From JANNSX01 sp963741525 (GTDB lineage: Bacteria > Pseudomonadota > Alphaproteobacteria > Rhizobiales > Hyphomicrobiaceae), in NCBI GenBank assembly GCA_963741525.1, contig CAVUIW010000020.1:248001-312000 (forward strand): a stretch of DNA of 64,000 nt, written 5' to 3'. The notes beneath the pieces are model-generated. The model searched no databases. It worked only from the letters and a program-made list of their open reading frames with translations, and was not told the DNA's origin. Shown here piece after piece: positions 28,703-38,023 of this stretch. The translations under genes were made by a program, and so were the position numbers. Within the stretch, counting starts at the first letter, position 1; every line of letters starts with the position of its first letter.

Positions 28703-29196
28703 CGGCCATCTCGAGGCAAGATCGGAACGACGCGCTTTGGGTATCGTAACGCCATCTGAACCGAGGTTACCCGCGAGTTTGAGCGTCGCGGAGTTCCACT
28801 AGGATGTTGATCGCTCGTGTTGACCTTCGCTGCTCGTGTATCCAACGCAGGAGCCGCAGTTCTGCATGGCAAGTCGAGTCCAATGACACCATGGAGATTG
28901 CCGAGAATATTGTCATCTGAGGCGGTGACGCGATATTGCAACAAGCAGACATCCTCGTGCTATCCGCTCGATTGGCGGAGGATTTCGGTCGGCAACCGAG
29001 ATCACTTGATCTGTTGCACCGCACCCTCGGCCAGATCGGATGCGTCACTATTGGCCCATCTCGACGACAGCGTTGATTTCTCTGTCCGCTGCACTCCAAG
29101 AGCTGCCCTGCCATCGTCGATCCGGCCCACGATCGCGAGGCGGGGCGGTACGGAATTTTCGCAGCCGCCAATCGACGCCGCGTCTGTATGAGGCAA
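28703..29196. other. interval without supported gene
   Basis: No gene, RNA or clear repeat was recognised. The open frames here lack any familiar motif and run against each other. It marks the boundary between the redox locus and the plasmid-like module. Confidence 0.4.
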
Positions 29197-29397
29197 CTAC
29201 TCAATCGTCTCCAGCCGGTAGAGCTTGCGCATGTCCAGTACGGTGTCGACAGCGAGCCAGATGTCTTCCTCGGTTGTGAATAGTCCAGTTTCGCGCAGTA
29301 GCGGCGGGAGCTGCAGTCTCAGCTGGGTCTCGGACAAAGAGAATAGCTTCTCGATGCCTGTCAGGGTGTCCGGCGGTGTCATGTGGAAGGTCAGCAT
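29197..29397 (-). CDS. small hypothetical protein (66 aa)
   Basis: Short acidic protein (FSLSETQLRLQLPPLLRETG, EEDIWLAVDTVLDMRKLYRLE). It sits 11 bp downstream of the DUF1640-like gene in the same direction, so it is probably co-transcribed. No family was recognised. Coding is supported only by position and plausible amino-acid use. Confidence 0.45.
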   Translation of the reverse strand: MLTFHMTPPDTLTGIEKLFSLSETQLRLQLPPLLRETGLFTTEEDIWLAVDTVLDMRKLYRLETIE

Positions 29398-29408
29398 GGT
29401 TGGAATGG

Positions 29409-29636
29409 TTAAAGGGCTGCTGCGAGAGCGGCCATGGCAGCGATGATGACGAGGGTTTGTGCTGTGAAGAGCTTGTAGAGTTCAGCGCGAAACTCGGAGA
29501 GATCCTGTTTCGTCGTCAACCAACTCATGTCGATGAACTCCGCCGCCTCGAGCAATGCCTCGGCCTGGGTTTTGGTGAAGCCGTGCTGCTCCAGATGCAA
29601 GACGAGCCTGTGGCTGTCGATGGCAAGAGATTTCAT
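29409..29636 (-). CDS. DUF1640-like coiled-coil membrane protein (75 aa)
   Basis: N-terminal helix with the family-like phrase GFTKTQAEALLEA, a coiled-coil stretch around LTTKQDLSEFRAELYK, and a C-terminal membrane segment (LVIIAAMAALAAAL). Such small CCDC90/DUF1640-like proteins are frequent in alphaproteobacterial genomes and mobile regions. Their role is unknown. Probably in an operon with 29197-29397 and 29693-30394. Confidence 0.6.
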   Translation of the reverse strand: MKSLAIDSHRLVLHLEQHGFTKTQAEALLEAAEFIDMSWLTTKQDLSEFRAELYKLFTAQTLVIIAAMAALAAAL

Positions 29637-29692
29637 AGGTCCTTGAATTGTATCACAGGACCAAAATCGCGCCAGGACGCGACCTCCCTCCC

Positions 29693-30394
29693 CTACTCGG
29701 ATGGCAGTCGCTGGCCGGACTCCGTTTCACGCTCGCTGTTTGTTGCATCGATCGGGCGAGGTGCGCCAATGCGTCCCTTCTCCACAGCGGTGGCGAGAGC
29801 CTGGAAGACAGGCGCCACGTTCCTGTTCAGGGTTTCGAGGAGCTGGTTCTGTCCGTCGATGATGCCCTTCATGTCGCGGATCTGGCCACGTCTGTCGGTC
29901 AGCTCCTCGCGGAGAAACGCGATCTCGGCATCCTTCTCTCCGATGCGCGACTCGAGCTGGGCGACGAGGCCCGTCGTGTCGGGCTCTGTCGCCATCGGTG
30001 GCTTCGGCAAAGTCTCGACGATCGTGTCGGTCGCGGTCGGACCGGGACGGTCGTCGTCGTCAACGGTGTGATTGGCGATGCCGCCTGCGACAGTGTTCGA
30101 CATGACGGGGCCGGGCGCTGTCTGTCGGTGACGATCCTTGGCCTCGTGGAGCTGTCTCAAGGCGGTGATCGCCGGAACGATCGATGCGCTGCGCACGAAG
30201 TAGGTGTCGCCGGTGTCGGTGGCTTCCTTGACGCAATCGAGCGTGCCGTTGCTGCAGTAGCGCTGCAGTGTTCGGAGCGAGCGGGGCAGGCCAGCCGCCT
30301 CGAAGGCCGCGCTGACGACGTCGAGCGTCACGAGCTGGTTGGCGTCCTTGAGCGCGTCGGACGTTGTCGGGCCATGACTGTCTTGGTCGAGCAT
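29693..30394 (-). CDS. putative MerR-like DNA-binding protein with coiled coil
   Basis: Protein of 233 aa. The N-terminal part (about 18-60: LVTLDVVSAAFEAAGLPRSLRTLQRYCSNGTLDCVK) reads like a MerR/excisionase winged helix. A disordered linker follows, then a coiled coil (about 145-200: LESRIGEKDAEIAFLREEL...IIDGQNQLLETLNRN). This layout is common for accessory proteins of plasmid and conjugative modules. Function is inferred only as DNA binding. It is divergent from 30525-30893. Confidence 0.6.
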   Translation of the reverse strand: MLDQDSHGPTTSDALKDANQLVTLDVVSAAFEAAGLPRSLRTLQRYCSNGTLDCVKEATDTGDTYFVRSASIVPAITALRQLHEAKDRHRQTAPGPVMSNTVAGGIANHTVDDDDRPGPTATDTIVETLPKPPMATEPDTTGLVAQLESRIGEKDAEIAFLREELTDRRGQIRDMKGIIDGQNQLLETLNRNVAPVFQALATAVEKGRIGAPRPIDATNSERETESGQRLPSE

Positions 30395-30524
30395 GCTCCC
30401 ATTCTAACATTTGCCATCCACATGCCGGGCGTTGTCCCCAGATCGGAGGTGTATACTGAGCAAAGCTCCTTCCAGGACTCCGGTGTTCGAACGGTCGAGC
30501 CCCGGTCAACGGAAGGAGACGAAA

Positions 30525-30893
30525 ATGGGGAAGCTGAAGGAGCTTCAGATTGCAGACGAGAAGGTCAAAATTCAGACCGGTAAGCGATTCGAGCCTGAGC
30601 GTCTGGTTTATGCGCTGACCGGCTACACGGCGGAGCGGCGTAAGACCGGATGGTTCGTCGCCCAGAGCTACTCGCCCTATTACGACGAGAAGCCCCGCTG
30701 GCGTGGCCCGTTTGAAACGATCGAGAGTGCGATGCTGTCGATTGCCCGTCAGCTCATGTCGGAGCTGGCCGACCGGCACACGCGCGACATCGATCGACAC
30801 AGGATCGTCCGAGGCACGGCCCTCTACGGGTTGAAGCCGTCGACCGGGCTCTCGAAGAAGCGGTCAAAGGATCAAGAAGCTTCGCTCGCCTGA
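30525..30893 (+). CDS. hypothetical protein (122 aa)
   Basis: ATG 30525 follows a strong ribosome site (GGAAGGAG), which sets the start within a longer open frame. Small basic protein with a central WFVAQSYSPYYDEKPRWRGPFETIESA segment and a lysine-rich tail. No family was recognised. It begins a rightward set of three small genes (with 30979 and 31466). Confidence 0.6.
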   Translation: MGKLKELQIADEKVKIQTGKRFEPERLVYALTGYTAERRKTGWFVAQSYSPYYDEKPRWRGPFETIESAMLSIARQLMSELADRHTRDIDRHRIVRGTALYGLKPSTGLSKKRSKDQEASLA

Positions 30894-30978
30894 CCTCCTG
30901 GGCCACCTGTCGAATGAGATTGGTGGCCTTCTCTCTCCGGCGCCCGAATGGTTCGGGCCTCGGAAGGAGGAGCAATTG

Positions 30979-31308
30979 ATGTGCGATCGGACGGCGCGAA
31001 TCCGAGAATTGAACGATGCGTTTCGGACGACGTTGCAGGGTGGAAAGGTGATGGTGACGGCTGGGATCGCGGCACTCGGCCTACCCACGCAGCTCGAAGT
31101 GCTGGAGCGGGTCAAGACGTTTCAAGAGTTCACATCTGACAACGATCCCTATGGCGAGCATGACTTCGGAAGCTTCGATCATGAGGACGAACGCATCTTC
31201 TGGAAAATCGACTGCTACGACCGGACTCTCGAGTACGGCTCGGACGACCCAAGCGATCCGCTCGTGACGGTGCGCGTGTTGACCATCATGCTTGCGAGCG
31301 AATACTGA
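30979..31308 (+). CDS. DUF3768 protein
   Basis: Protein of 109 aa with the full DUF3768 pattern: RIRELNDAFRTTLQGGKVMVTAGIAAL, then FTSDNDPYGEHDFGSFDHEDERIFWKIDCYD. The family is widespread on alphaproteobacterial plasmids and integrative elements, with no known function. ATG 30979 (GGAAGGAGG upstream) is preferred to TTG 30976. Confidence 0.82.
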   Translation: MCDRTARIRELNDAFRTTLQGGKVMVTAGIAALGLPTQLEVLERVKTFQEFTSDNDPYGEHDFGSFDHEDERIFWKIDCYDRTLEYGSDDPSDPLVTVRVLTIMLASEY

Positions 31309-31465
31309 TCGACGAGGAGCTTCGAGGCTCGGGTGCCAGGCGACCCCGGCCAGGCGACAGCTCCGGTAGGTCGTCAAGAGGCGGGATCGGAACGGTCGTG
31401 TAGAATGGGAGAGGTGCTTCACGGCACCGATCCCACGTCAACTCCCTGACATTTCGGAGGATGCC

Positions 31466-31711
31466 ATGACGACGAGTGCAGCGCCGTCACACAATGCCTA
31501 TACGGTCGAGGATCGCGGCGATGACCAGGATCCGTTCTGGTTGAAGATCGGAGCAGCCTGGCCACACAAGGATGGCAAGGGCTTCAACGTGACGCTCTCC
31601 GCCTTGCCGCTCGATGGCCGCGTCGTCCTGAGACTGCCGACGGAGGCCGAGGGCGAGCCGCCGGAGCCAAAGGAGACCGGCAAGCCACAGGGCAAGTCCC
31701 GCCGATCCTAG
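31466..31711 (+). CDS. small hypothetical protein (81 aa)
   Basis: Starts at ATG 31466 after GGAGGATGCC. Contains DPFWLKIGAAWPHKDGKGFNVTLSALPLDGRVVLR, a compact pattern seen in small proteins of alphaproteobacterial mobile elements, and a charged tail. No function known. A terminator follows directly. Confidence 0.6.
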   Translation: MTTSAAPSHNAYTVEDRGDDQDPFWLKIGAAWPHKDGKGFNVTLSALPLDGRVVLRLPTEAEGEPPEPKETGKPQGKSRRS

Positions 31712-31718
31712 ATCGAAC

Positions 31719-31748
31719 AACCCCACTCACGAAAGTGAGTGGGGTTTT
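31719..31748 (+). terminator. rho-independent terminator
   Basis: Perfect 12-bp stem (31719-31730 with 31735-31746), GAAA tetraloop and a short T-run to 31748, 8 bp after the stop of the 81-aa gene. Confidence 0.9.
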
Positions 31749-31880
31749 CACGTTGTCATTTGATGATGGCGCGATCCTACTTCGCATGCTTCTCGGAGCC
31801 GGCCCTCAAGCGAGGCGTCGGGCCGGCGAGGAGAGGCAGGCGGGCATGCATCTTGGAGAGTGCCTGATCGCTTTGCACGC

Positions 31881-32891
31881 TCACCTTGGCGGCAGAAGGC
31901 TCATCGGCTGACCGGTGCCATCGATCCAGGTGCGGGAAAGTAACGCCTCGTCGATAGGTCGCTCAGTGTCGAGGAACCAGAAGAGCGGTGAGCCTTGGGG
32001 GCCGAGCGTGGAGCCAAGAGCGCGACGGATGTTCTCGCTCCGCTCGCTGGTGGCGGTGACGAAGAGGACGCGGAAGTTGCGCCAGCCGAGCTCGGTGGTG
32101 TGCGCTTTGGCACGCCAGAGGGCGTCATAGGTCAGGAGCTTGCGGAGCACAGAGGTCTGCTGCAGGTCGGAGCGGGCGACGGGCATGGTGCCCCGGTCAA
32201 CCTCGACGAGGAAGTTGGCACGACGGCCAAGGGCGATGAAGCCGAGCGAGACGGCATAGTCGGGCTCGACCGAGAGCGTCAGCCGCGTGCCGCGGTGGAC
32301 GACGGCGGTCGTCAGTCGGAGCGGTTGCCTTCGCCTGCGGGTCGCCTCCGGCAGCCGGGCGATCAAGGCCTCGTCATCGGTGAGATCGATGCCCCCATGG
32401 CGGGCCGCGTCGGACTTGAGAGCGACGACGAAGTCGGTGATGGCGAGTGTGTGCTCGAGGAAGGGACGACCGGCGGACTTGTTCTTGGCCAGCCAGGACA
32501 CGCGCGGCCCGGTGCGGAAGCCATCTTGGTTGGCAAGCAGCTCGGCACCTTTCTGGGCCAAGGCGTAGACGGCAAGCCCGGAGCCACCACCCGGACGGTA
32601 GAAATCGTATTGGCATTCCGGGCGATCGAGCAGGCCGTGCTCGAAGAGGCCTTTGAGACGGTTCGAAAGATTCTTCTCGGAACCAGGGATCGCCGAGCGG
32701 ACATGGTCGGAGTGGACGAAGCGGCGGCGCGCGACGAAGCGCAGGATATCGAGATCCCTTGAGGTGATCTGGAAGGGCGGCGGATCGCCCGAGCGGCGCC
32801 GGCGCGGGCGATAGGCGCCCTTGGTCGGGGCGTCCCTCGGCATATCCTCCAGTGTATCATCAACTGATGTCGTGTTCGGGGTCTCAGGCAT
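31881..32891 (-). CDS. replication-relaxation family protein (Replic_Relax)
   Basis: Protein of 336 aa from ATG 32891 (an upstream in-frame start at 32954 is less likely). After a basic N-terminus comes a winged-helix domain (FQITSRDLDILRFVARRRFVHSDHVRSAI...LKGLFEHGLLDRPE) and the family core (PFLEHTLAITDFVVALKS, PDYAVSLG.....FLVEVDRGTMPV, LLTYDALWRAKAH). PF13814 proteins are associated with plasmid replication or relaxation and with conjugative or mobilisable elements. It lies upstream of two VirD4-type ATPases on the same strand, supporting a DNA-transfer role. Confidence 0.8.
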   Translation of the reverse strand: MPETPNTTSVDDTLEDMPRDAPTKGAYRPRRRRSGDPPPFQITSRDLDILRFVARRRFVHSDHVRSAIPGSEKNLSNRLKGLFEHGLLDRPECQYDFYRPGGGSGLAVYALAQKGAELLANQDGFRTGPRVSWLAKNKSAGRPFLEHTLAITDFVVALKSDAARHGGIDLTDDEALIARLPEATRRRRQPLRLTTAVVHRGTRLTLSVEPDYAVSLGFIALGRRANFLVEVDRGTMPVARSDLQQTSVLRKLLTYDALWRAKAHTTELGWRNFRVLFVTATSERSENIRRALGSTLGPQGSPLFWFLDTERPIDEALLSRTWIDGTGQPMSLLPPR

Positions 32892-33189
32892 GCTGTCCTC
32901 AGGAGGCTGGGACAGCAAGATCGGTATCGTAGCGAGCCTTGGCAACGTGCCCACACGATCGGCAATGTATCGTCATGCGCGGGCATGAGCTGCGAAGTTG
33001 AGACATCACAATTGCATGAGGTGTCCGAATGTTCGCCTATGGCGCGTTTTCCACAGCAGCGAAAGAAAGTCAATGTTCCGCTTGACTGTGCTTGTCATGG
33101 AAACGATTCGTATCCTACAGTCGACAATAGTCGAGAGTGTTGCATGCGTTCCTGTTGCATTGTCATGACACAACCAGACGGGGACACTC

Positions 33190-33471
33190 ATGAAAGCGGC
33201 TGCAATTATTCTGAATATCATGTTCACGGGCGTCGGCAGTTTCGTGATCAACAAATGGGGCCAGGGGATCGGTCAGCTTGTGCTGTTCTGGGGCGGCCTT
33301 CTCCTCAGCTTGACCGTGATCGGGGCGATCGTCGGTCTGCCGATGATGATGGGCGCCTGGATCTGGGGCATCGTGACTGCGGCGAGCGCCAGTCCCGACC
33401 CCATTCAGGTGACCGTGATGCAGGCGCCTGCCGGTCCGGCACCCGGCATGCGCCCGGCCTTGCCGCGCTGA
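33190..33471 (+). CDS. small membrane protein (93 aa)
   Basis: Two hydrophobic segments (about 5-20 and 30-65) with a glycine-rich first helix (AAIILNIMFTGVGSFVINKWGQGIGQLVLFWGGLLL), reminiscent of TM2-type proteins, and a short proline-rich cytoplasmic tail. The start at ATG 33190 has no alternative nearby. Function unknown. It is convergent with the VirD4-type ATPase gene. Confidence 0.6.
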   Translation: MKAAAIILNIMFTGVGSFVINKWGQGIGQLVLFWGGLLLSLTVIGAIVGLPMMMGAWIWGIVTAASASPDPIQVTVMQAPAGPAPGMRPALPR

Positions 33472-33516
33472 AGCGGCGGCCAACTGGCAAGGCCAAACGG
33501 TATTCGACGCGCTCGT

Positions 33517-33552
33517 GCGCGCCCTGTCGCGCTCCAACGCGCCAGGGCGCGC
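33517..33552. terminator. GC-rich hairpin between convergent genes
   Basis: Inverted repeat GCGCGCCCTG (33517-33526) / CAGGGCGCGC (33543-33552) in the gap between the convergent 33190 and 33580 genes. Likely a bidirectional terminator. Confidence 0.5.
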
Positions 33553-33579
33553 CGGGCTTCGGCCATGTCGGACGTCACC

Positions 33580-35754
33580 TCACAACGGGTCGGCGAAGAT
33601 ATCGTCATCGTCGTTCGTAGCGGCAGGTGAGCGCCCGTCATCAGCTTGATCTTCGGGTCCAGGCGTCTCGGGCTCGGGCACATTCCCACTCGGCTCAGGC
33701 AATGACGACAGCCTTGCGCGAGAGGCGTCGCGCAGAATGGCCAAGCGTTCCTCGGGCATCTTCTCCCTTCCCTCGGCTGTGCCGAAAGGCACCGACAGCT
33801 TCAAGGCCTGCGCGGTGTGATTGCGGACGAAGGCAGCGAAGCTCGTGCCGGTCTTCGTCTTGGTGATGCCGTTGAGGAAGTCGGATGTGGTGCGCATCTC
33901 GGCCGCCATGGTGCGGGCATCGCGATCGGACACGCCGCCGACCAGCTTGATCGAGGTGTTGGTCATGAGAGAGGCGGGCAGTGCTCCTGTCAGCTGCCCC
34001 AGATACTGATGAGCCATGACGAGGCCAAGATTGAACTTGCGCGCCTGGATCAGCAGATTGTCGATATTGTCGTCGAAGTATTCAGAGGCCTCGTCGATCC
34101 AGAGGAAGGTGCGCCGCCGGCTTGCCTGAGGCAGGATCGCCCGCTCGAAGGCAGCCTTCAAAGTGAGTGCGATGATGTAGCGTCCGAAGATCGAGGAGGC
34201 TTCCGACTTCAAGAAATCCTTGGCAGTGTTGACGAGCACGATGCCACCGGCGTTGAGCGTGTCGAAGAGGTCGAGCCGATTGTGAGGCTGGGCAAACATG
34301 CGTTCGAAGGACGGGTTCTGCAGCACGCCATAGAGACGTCTCAGCACCTGCTCGCGCGTACCCTTGTAGCCGACTTCGAAGAACTGGGTCTCGAAGAAGC
34401 CGCGAGCGGTCGGCGGCAGTTGCGCGACATAGGGCATGTAGGGACGAGCGTCTTGGAGGAGCTCGCGGAGCGTGTGAATGGTGGCGCCAGGGATCGACAG
34501 CATCAGCTGCGCGAGGAAGCGGAAAACCATCGCCTGCTTCTGGGTGAGCTCGGCACCGAGCAAACCGCCGAAGATGTAATCATAGATTTCGATGATGCCG
34601 GCGAGCACCTGCTCGCGGTCGCGCTGGCTGTAATCCTTCAAGCGCTCGGAGCGGACATCGAAGAGATTGAGAGAAGGCGGGAAGGCGACGTCCGACGGAT
34701 CGACAATGAGCAGCCGATCGGCCAACGAGCGCTCGACGGCGGGATCGAACAGTGCGAGGCGTTTGAGCGTTTCGATCATGTCGCCCTGGCTGTCGAGCAC
34801 GACCATGGCGGGAACATCGTCCGGATGGCGCTCGAGGTCGGCAACGATCAGATGCTGGAGCAGCTGGGTCTTGCCGTGGCCGCTGCCGGCAAGCACATGC
34901 ATGTGCTCGAGTTGGGCCGCTTCCGGCAGTTGGAACGGCATGGGCGCCTGAAGGAGTGGCACGAAGGGCGTGTCGGCGAGATAGCGGCGGACCATGTCGT
35001 CAGGGGTCATCTCGCGCGGGTCGGGCCAGCGGGCACGGGCAGGGCTCTTCTCCAGCTGCTCCTCGTTGAGACCGGAGGCTGTCAGGAGATTGTGGAGCAG
35101 GCGCTCGCGGAGCGATTGGAAGAGCCCTGTGAGGACCAGATCGCCGGTTGGCGAAAGCTCCCAGAAGAGGTGACCATGGAGGGCCTTGATCAGGGTGGCT
35201 GGGCCATGCAGGAGATCGACGAGCGGTGCCGTGAAGGCGGAGTCCTGCCGTTCGTGGTGGCTCGTCACCAGCGTATCCGGCAGACGGCCCTCAAGAAGCT
35301 CACGGGCGATTGCCGTGAAGGCCTCGTCGAGATAGGCCTCGACCCGATCGAATTGGCTGAGAAGAACCTCAAGGGTTTCGAAGGCTCGCCGTTCGACCGC
35401 CTGAACATAGGCGTCACCGTTGCGCGTGAGTTTGGGGCTCGGGGCAAAGAGACCGGCCTCATCCAGCATATGGCCAAAGAGATCGCGAAGCTCATCCGCC
35501 AGCGGCGCGATGGGTATGACCTTGACGCGGGAGAGCGCGCGGGCATGCAAGCGGTCGAGAAATTCGAGGCTGCGATCGACGTCTCGGATCGGCGATTTTG
35601 CGAGAAGCCTTCCGACCTCTCTTTCCAGCTGGGGCAGGGGGGCCGCGACCTTGGCATCGAAGAGGACGCTCGGGCGGGTCTTGCGATCGCGATTCCACTG
35701 CAAGGCTGACGAGAGGAGCAGCGACGGCCAGACGCGGGTGCCGTCGAACTTCAT
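33580..35754 (-). CDS. VirD4/TraG-type DNA-translocase ATPase A
   Basis: Protein of 724 aa. The N-terminal 270 residues were not recognised. The RecA-like motor domain has Walker A GSGHGKTQLL (about 288-298) and Walker B FLWIDEASEYFDD (about 550-562), followed by LVMAHQYLGQL. This is the layout of type IV coupling proteins and related DUF87/VirB4-like ATPases. No clear N-terminal membrane helices, unlike classical VirD4. The downstream acidic tail (NDDDDIFADP) is low complexity. It overlaps the TPR membrane protein by four bases and is paralogous to ATPase B. Confidence 0.83.
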   Translation of the reverse strand: MKFDGTRVWPSLLLSSALQWNRDRKTRPSVLFDAKVAAPLPQLEREVGRLLAKSPIRDVDRSLEFLDRLHARALSRVKVIPIAPLADELRDLFGHMLDEAGLFAPSPKLTRNGDAYVQAVERRAFETLEVLLSQFDRVEAYLDEAFTAIARELLEGRLPDTLVTSHHERQDSAFTAPLVDLLHGPATLIKALHGHLFWELSPTGDLVLTGLFQSLRERLLHNLLTASGLNEEQLEKSPARARWPDPREMTPDDMVRRYLADTPFVPLLQAPMPFQLPEAAQLEHMHVLAGSGHGKTQLLQHLIVADLERHPDDVPAMVVLDSQGDMIETLKRLALFDPAVERSLADRLLIVDPSDVAFPPSLNLFDVRSERLKDYSQRDREQVLAGIIEIYDYIFGGLLGAELTQKQAMVFRFLAQLMLSIPGATIHTLRELLQDARPYMPYVAQLPPTARGFFETQFFEVGYKGTREQVLRRLYGVLQNPSFERMFAQPHNRLDLFDTLNAGGIVLVNTAKDFLKSEASSIFGRYIIALTLKAAFERAILPQASRRRTFLWIDEASEYFDDNIDNLLIQARKFNLGLVMAHQYLGQLTGALPASLMTNTSIKLVGGVSDRDARTMAAEMRTTSDFLNGITKTKTGTSFAAFVRNHTAQALKLSVPFGTAEGREKMPEERLAILRDASRARLSSLPEPSGNVPEPETPGPEDQADDGRSPAATNDDDDIFADPL

Positions 35755-36419
35755 CGCCGCCAGTTCCAGTAGAGGATTCCGGAGCCAATGAGAACGGCAC
35801 CAAAGATCAGGGCTGTGACTGCCGTGTCGACGCGGCCGAGATTGGTGAGAACGAGCAGTAGGGTAACGATCCCGAGACAGGCGAGCTTGCCCCAGGAGCC
35901 CTTGAAGGCGGCGATGTTGATGGCGGCCGCCGACTTGTGATCGATCTCATCGGCCTGCTTCAGGAAGTCCATCTCGGCGCGGCTGAGCTCGGCGGCGCGC
36001 TTGGCAGCCGTTAGCGCGGGCTGCTTGTAGCCGAGATCAAGATAGGCATCGGCCAGGGCCGAATGCACCGAGGGATTGTCGGGCGCGTAGCTCACAGCCT
36101 TCTGGAGAAGCCCCACCGCCGTTCTAGTTTCGCCGAGGAGGCGTCGGGCGACGCCTTCGATCTTCAGCATCTCGGCGCGCATCTCGTCCTGAGTGGGCGA
36201 GTACGAGCGGCCATTGCGATCCTTGGCCTCGGGGCTGGCGGTCGGATCAAGCTCATGAGCGCGGGCGAGCTGCCGGGCCGCCAGCGACATGCGCTCGAGG
36301 GCAAAGTTCGCGGTCTGTTGATGGTTCGACGGATGGGCGTGCTCGAAGGCCTGGTAGACCTCCTCGACATAGCTCCAGGCCAAGCACACGGCTTGGGTTG
36401 CAGCAGCCTGCGTCCTCAT
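35751..36419 (-). CDS. TPR protein with C-terminal membrane anchor
   Basis: Protein of 222 aa with helical repeats, including a clear TPR pair (about 95-145: AVGLLQKAVSYAPDNPSVHSALADAYLDLGYKQPAL). Two hydrophobic segments end the protein (about 177-192 and 200-218). It lies between the two VirD4-type ATPases and its stop overlaps ATPase A. It may serve as their membrane anchor or assembly platform, since neither ATPase shows obvious membrane helices (inference). Confidence 0.7.
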   Translation of the reverse strand: MRTQAAATQAVCLAWSYVEEVYQAFEHAHPSNHQQTANFALERMSLAARQLARAHELDPTASPEAKDRNGRSYSPTQDEMRAEMLKIEGVARRLLGETRTAVGLLQKAVSYAPDNPSVHSALADAYLDLGYKQPALTAAKRAAELSRAEMDFLKQADEIDHKSAAAINIAAFKGSWGKLACLGIVTLLLVLTNLGRVDTAVTALIFGAVLIGSGILYWNWRR

Positions 36420-36478
36420 TCGATCGCCCCGGATGAGTGATTCGCAATCTTGACTATGCTGTCAGCTGCCAGAGCATC

Positions 36479-37753
36479 TCAAGACGCCAGCCCATAGAAT
36501 TTGGCAATGTGTGACTCAATGGTCGCACGGTCCCGACCGAAGCGGAGGCGGCTGTGATGCTTTAGTTGGTCGGATCGGCTGTGGAAGGGGTGCGGCGGCG
36601 CCATGGCATGGAGGCGGAAAGCCTCGGATGGCATGCCGTTCTCCAGCATCGAGACCCAGGCATTGAAGTTGGGCAGGTCCTTCACCGCCATCGGATTGGC
36701 GATGTCGAGCTGCCGGGAGATGCGATCGACATCGGCGGCACCAACCCGAAACGCGATCATGGAGCCGGCATTGCCGAACACGGCCTCTCTGAGGCTGTCC
36801 GGGAGCTGGTCGAGATATTGATGGGCCAGCGTCAGCATCAGGCCGTATTTGCGGGCCTCCGACAGGATCAGTGCGAAGCCCGTGCTGGCGAAGCTTTGAA
36901 ACTCGTCGACATAGAGATGGAAGGGACGCCTTTCGTCTGGAGGCACGTCGCGGCGAGATAGCGCTGCCTGGGCGATTGCAGTGACCAGCAGGGCACCGAG
37001 GAGATGGGCCGGGCCTTCGCCGAGCGCCCCTTTCGAGAGATTGGCGATCAGCACTCGGCCCTGATCCATCATCAAGCGAAGATCGATGGTGCTTCGGGGC
37101 TGGGCGATGATGTTGCGGATTGCGGGGGTCATGAGCACGCGACCGACCTTGTTGAGGACTGGTGCGATGGCCTCCTCGCGGAAACGAGGCGGATAGGCCG
37201 CGAACTCTTGGGTCCAGAAGGCGCGGACGACCGGATCGCGAAGGTGGCGAAGGGCGTTACTCCGAAAACCCTCATCCTGGAGCAGGCGGGGAAGTGACAA
37301 TAGCGTCGCCTCGGGCACGTCCATCAACGTGCGGACGGCATGCGCCAGGATGTGCTCGAGCCTCGGCCCCCAGAAATCCGGCCAGATGGCATGGAAGGCG
37401 GAGACGATGCGGTCGGCAACGAACGGCCGTTGCTCTTCGGGGACGGCCGCCAACAGATTGAAGCCGATTGGGCGATCGACGTCGGCAGGATCGAGATAGA
37501 CCAGATGATCGCCACGGCGGGTTGGAAGGAGGCCGATGGCAGCTTCGGCAAGGTCGCCATGGGGATCGAGCAGTGCAACGCCGCGACCGGTGGCGAGGTC
37601 CTGCGCCAGTAGATTGAGAATGAGGGTCGACTTGCCTGTGCCGGTCTGGCCGATGATGTAAAGATGGCGGGCACGCGCGCCCGCAGTAAGCCCGACCGGC
37701 CGATCATGGCGGCTGCCGAGATAGAGCAAGGTGTTGGGATCAAGCGGCATCAT
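36479..37753 (-). CDS. VirD4/TraG-type DNA-translocase ATPase B
   Basis: Protein of 424 aa from ATG 37753. Walker A is GQTGTGKSTL (about 34-43), followed by LLDPHGDLAEAAI. Walker B is LYVDEFQSFAS (about 278-288), then TLAHQYLDQLPDSLREAVFGNAGS and the TraG-like KDLPNFNAW. The same frame stays open to 38650, but that part lies antisense to the 301-aa gene and is not homologous, so it is excluded. Probably moves DNA during transfer together with ATPase A. Confidence 0.85.
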   Translation of the reverse strand: MMPLDPNTLLYLGSRHDRPVGLTAGARARHLYIIGQTGTGKSTLILNLLAQDLATGRGVALLDPHGDLAEAAIGLLPTRRGDHLVYLDPADVDRPIGFNLLAAVPEEQRPFVADRIVSAFHAIWPDFWGPRLEHILAHAVRTLMDVPEATLLSLPRLLQDEGFRSNALRHLRDPVVRAFWTQEFAAYPPRFREEAIAPVLNKVGRVLMTPAIRNIIAQPRSTIDLRLMMDQGRVLIANLSKGALGEGPAHLLGALLVTAIAQAALSRRDVPPDERRPFHLYVDEFQSFASTGFALILSEARKYGLMLTLAHQYLDQLPDSLREAVFGNAGSMIAFRVGAADVDRISRQLDIANPMAVKDLPNFNAWVSMLENGMPSEAFRLHAMAPPHPFHSRSDQLKHHSRLRFGRDRATIESHIAKFYGLAS

Positions 37754-37988
37754 GGGCTGAAGCGAGCCACGGCATCGCGACAGGGTTTGAATGTCCTGCC
37801 GGCGCGGATTGAGAGAGCAACCTCTCGGGCGCGGCAGGATCGGGCGGGATGTGAAGCGTCTGCCAGCGCCCGTCCCGTTCATCCGTCCCGCCCGCTTACC
37901 GGGGCTCACTTCGGCACATGAGGAGCGGCACCTTCTCCATCTTACCAGACGGGTAGCGGAACGACGCTCGCCGAATCGCATCAATCGG

Positions 37989-38003
37989 CTTAACACTACA
38001 AGT
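37989..38003 (+). repeat. 15-bp direct repeat, copy 1
   Basis: CTTAACACTACAAGT, exact match to 38925-38939. This copy lies 20 bp upstream of the 301-aa gene start. Confidence 0.9.
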
Positions 38004-38023
38004 GAATAGTAACAGGAGCGACC

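Noticed and set aside
33817..35709. 630-codon open frame on the plus strand
   Set aside because: Antisense shadow of the VirD4-type ATPase A in GC-rich DNA, with no recognisable protein motif.
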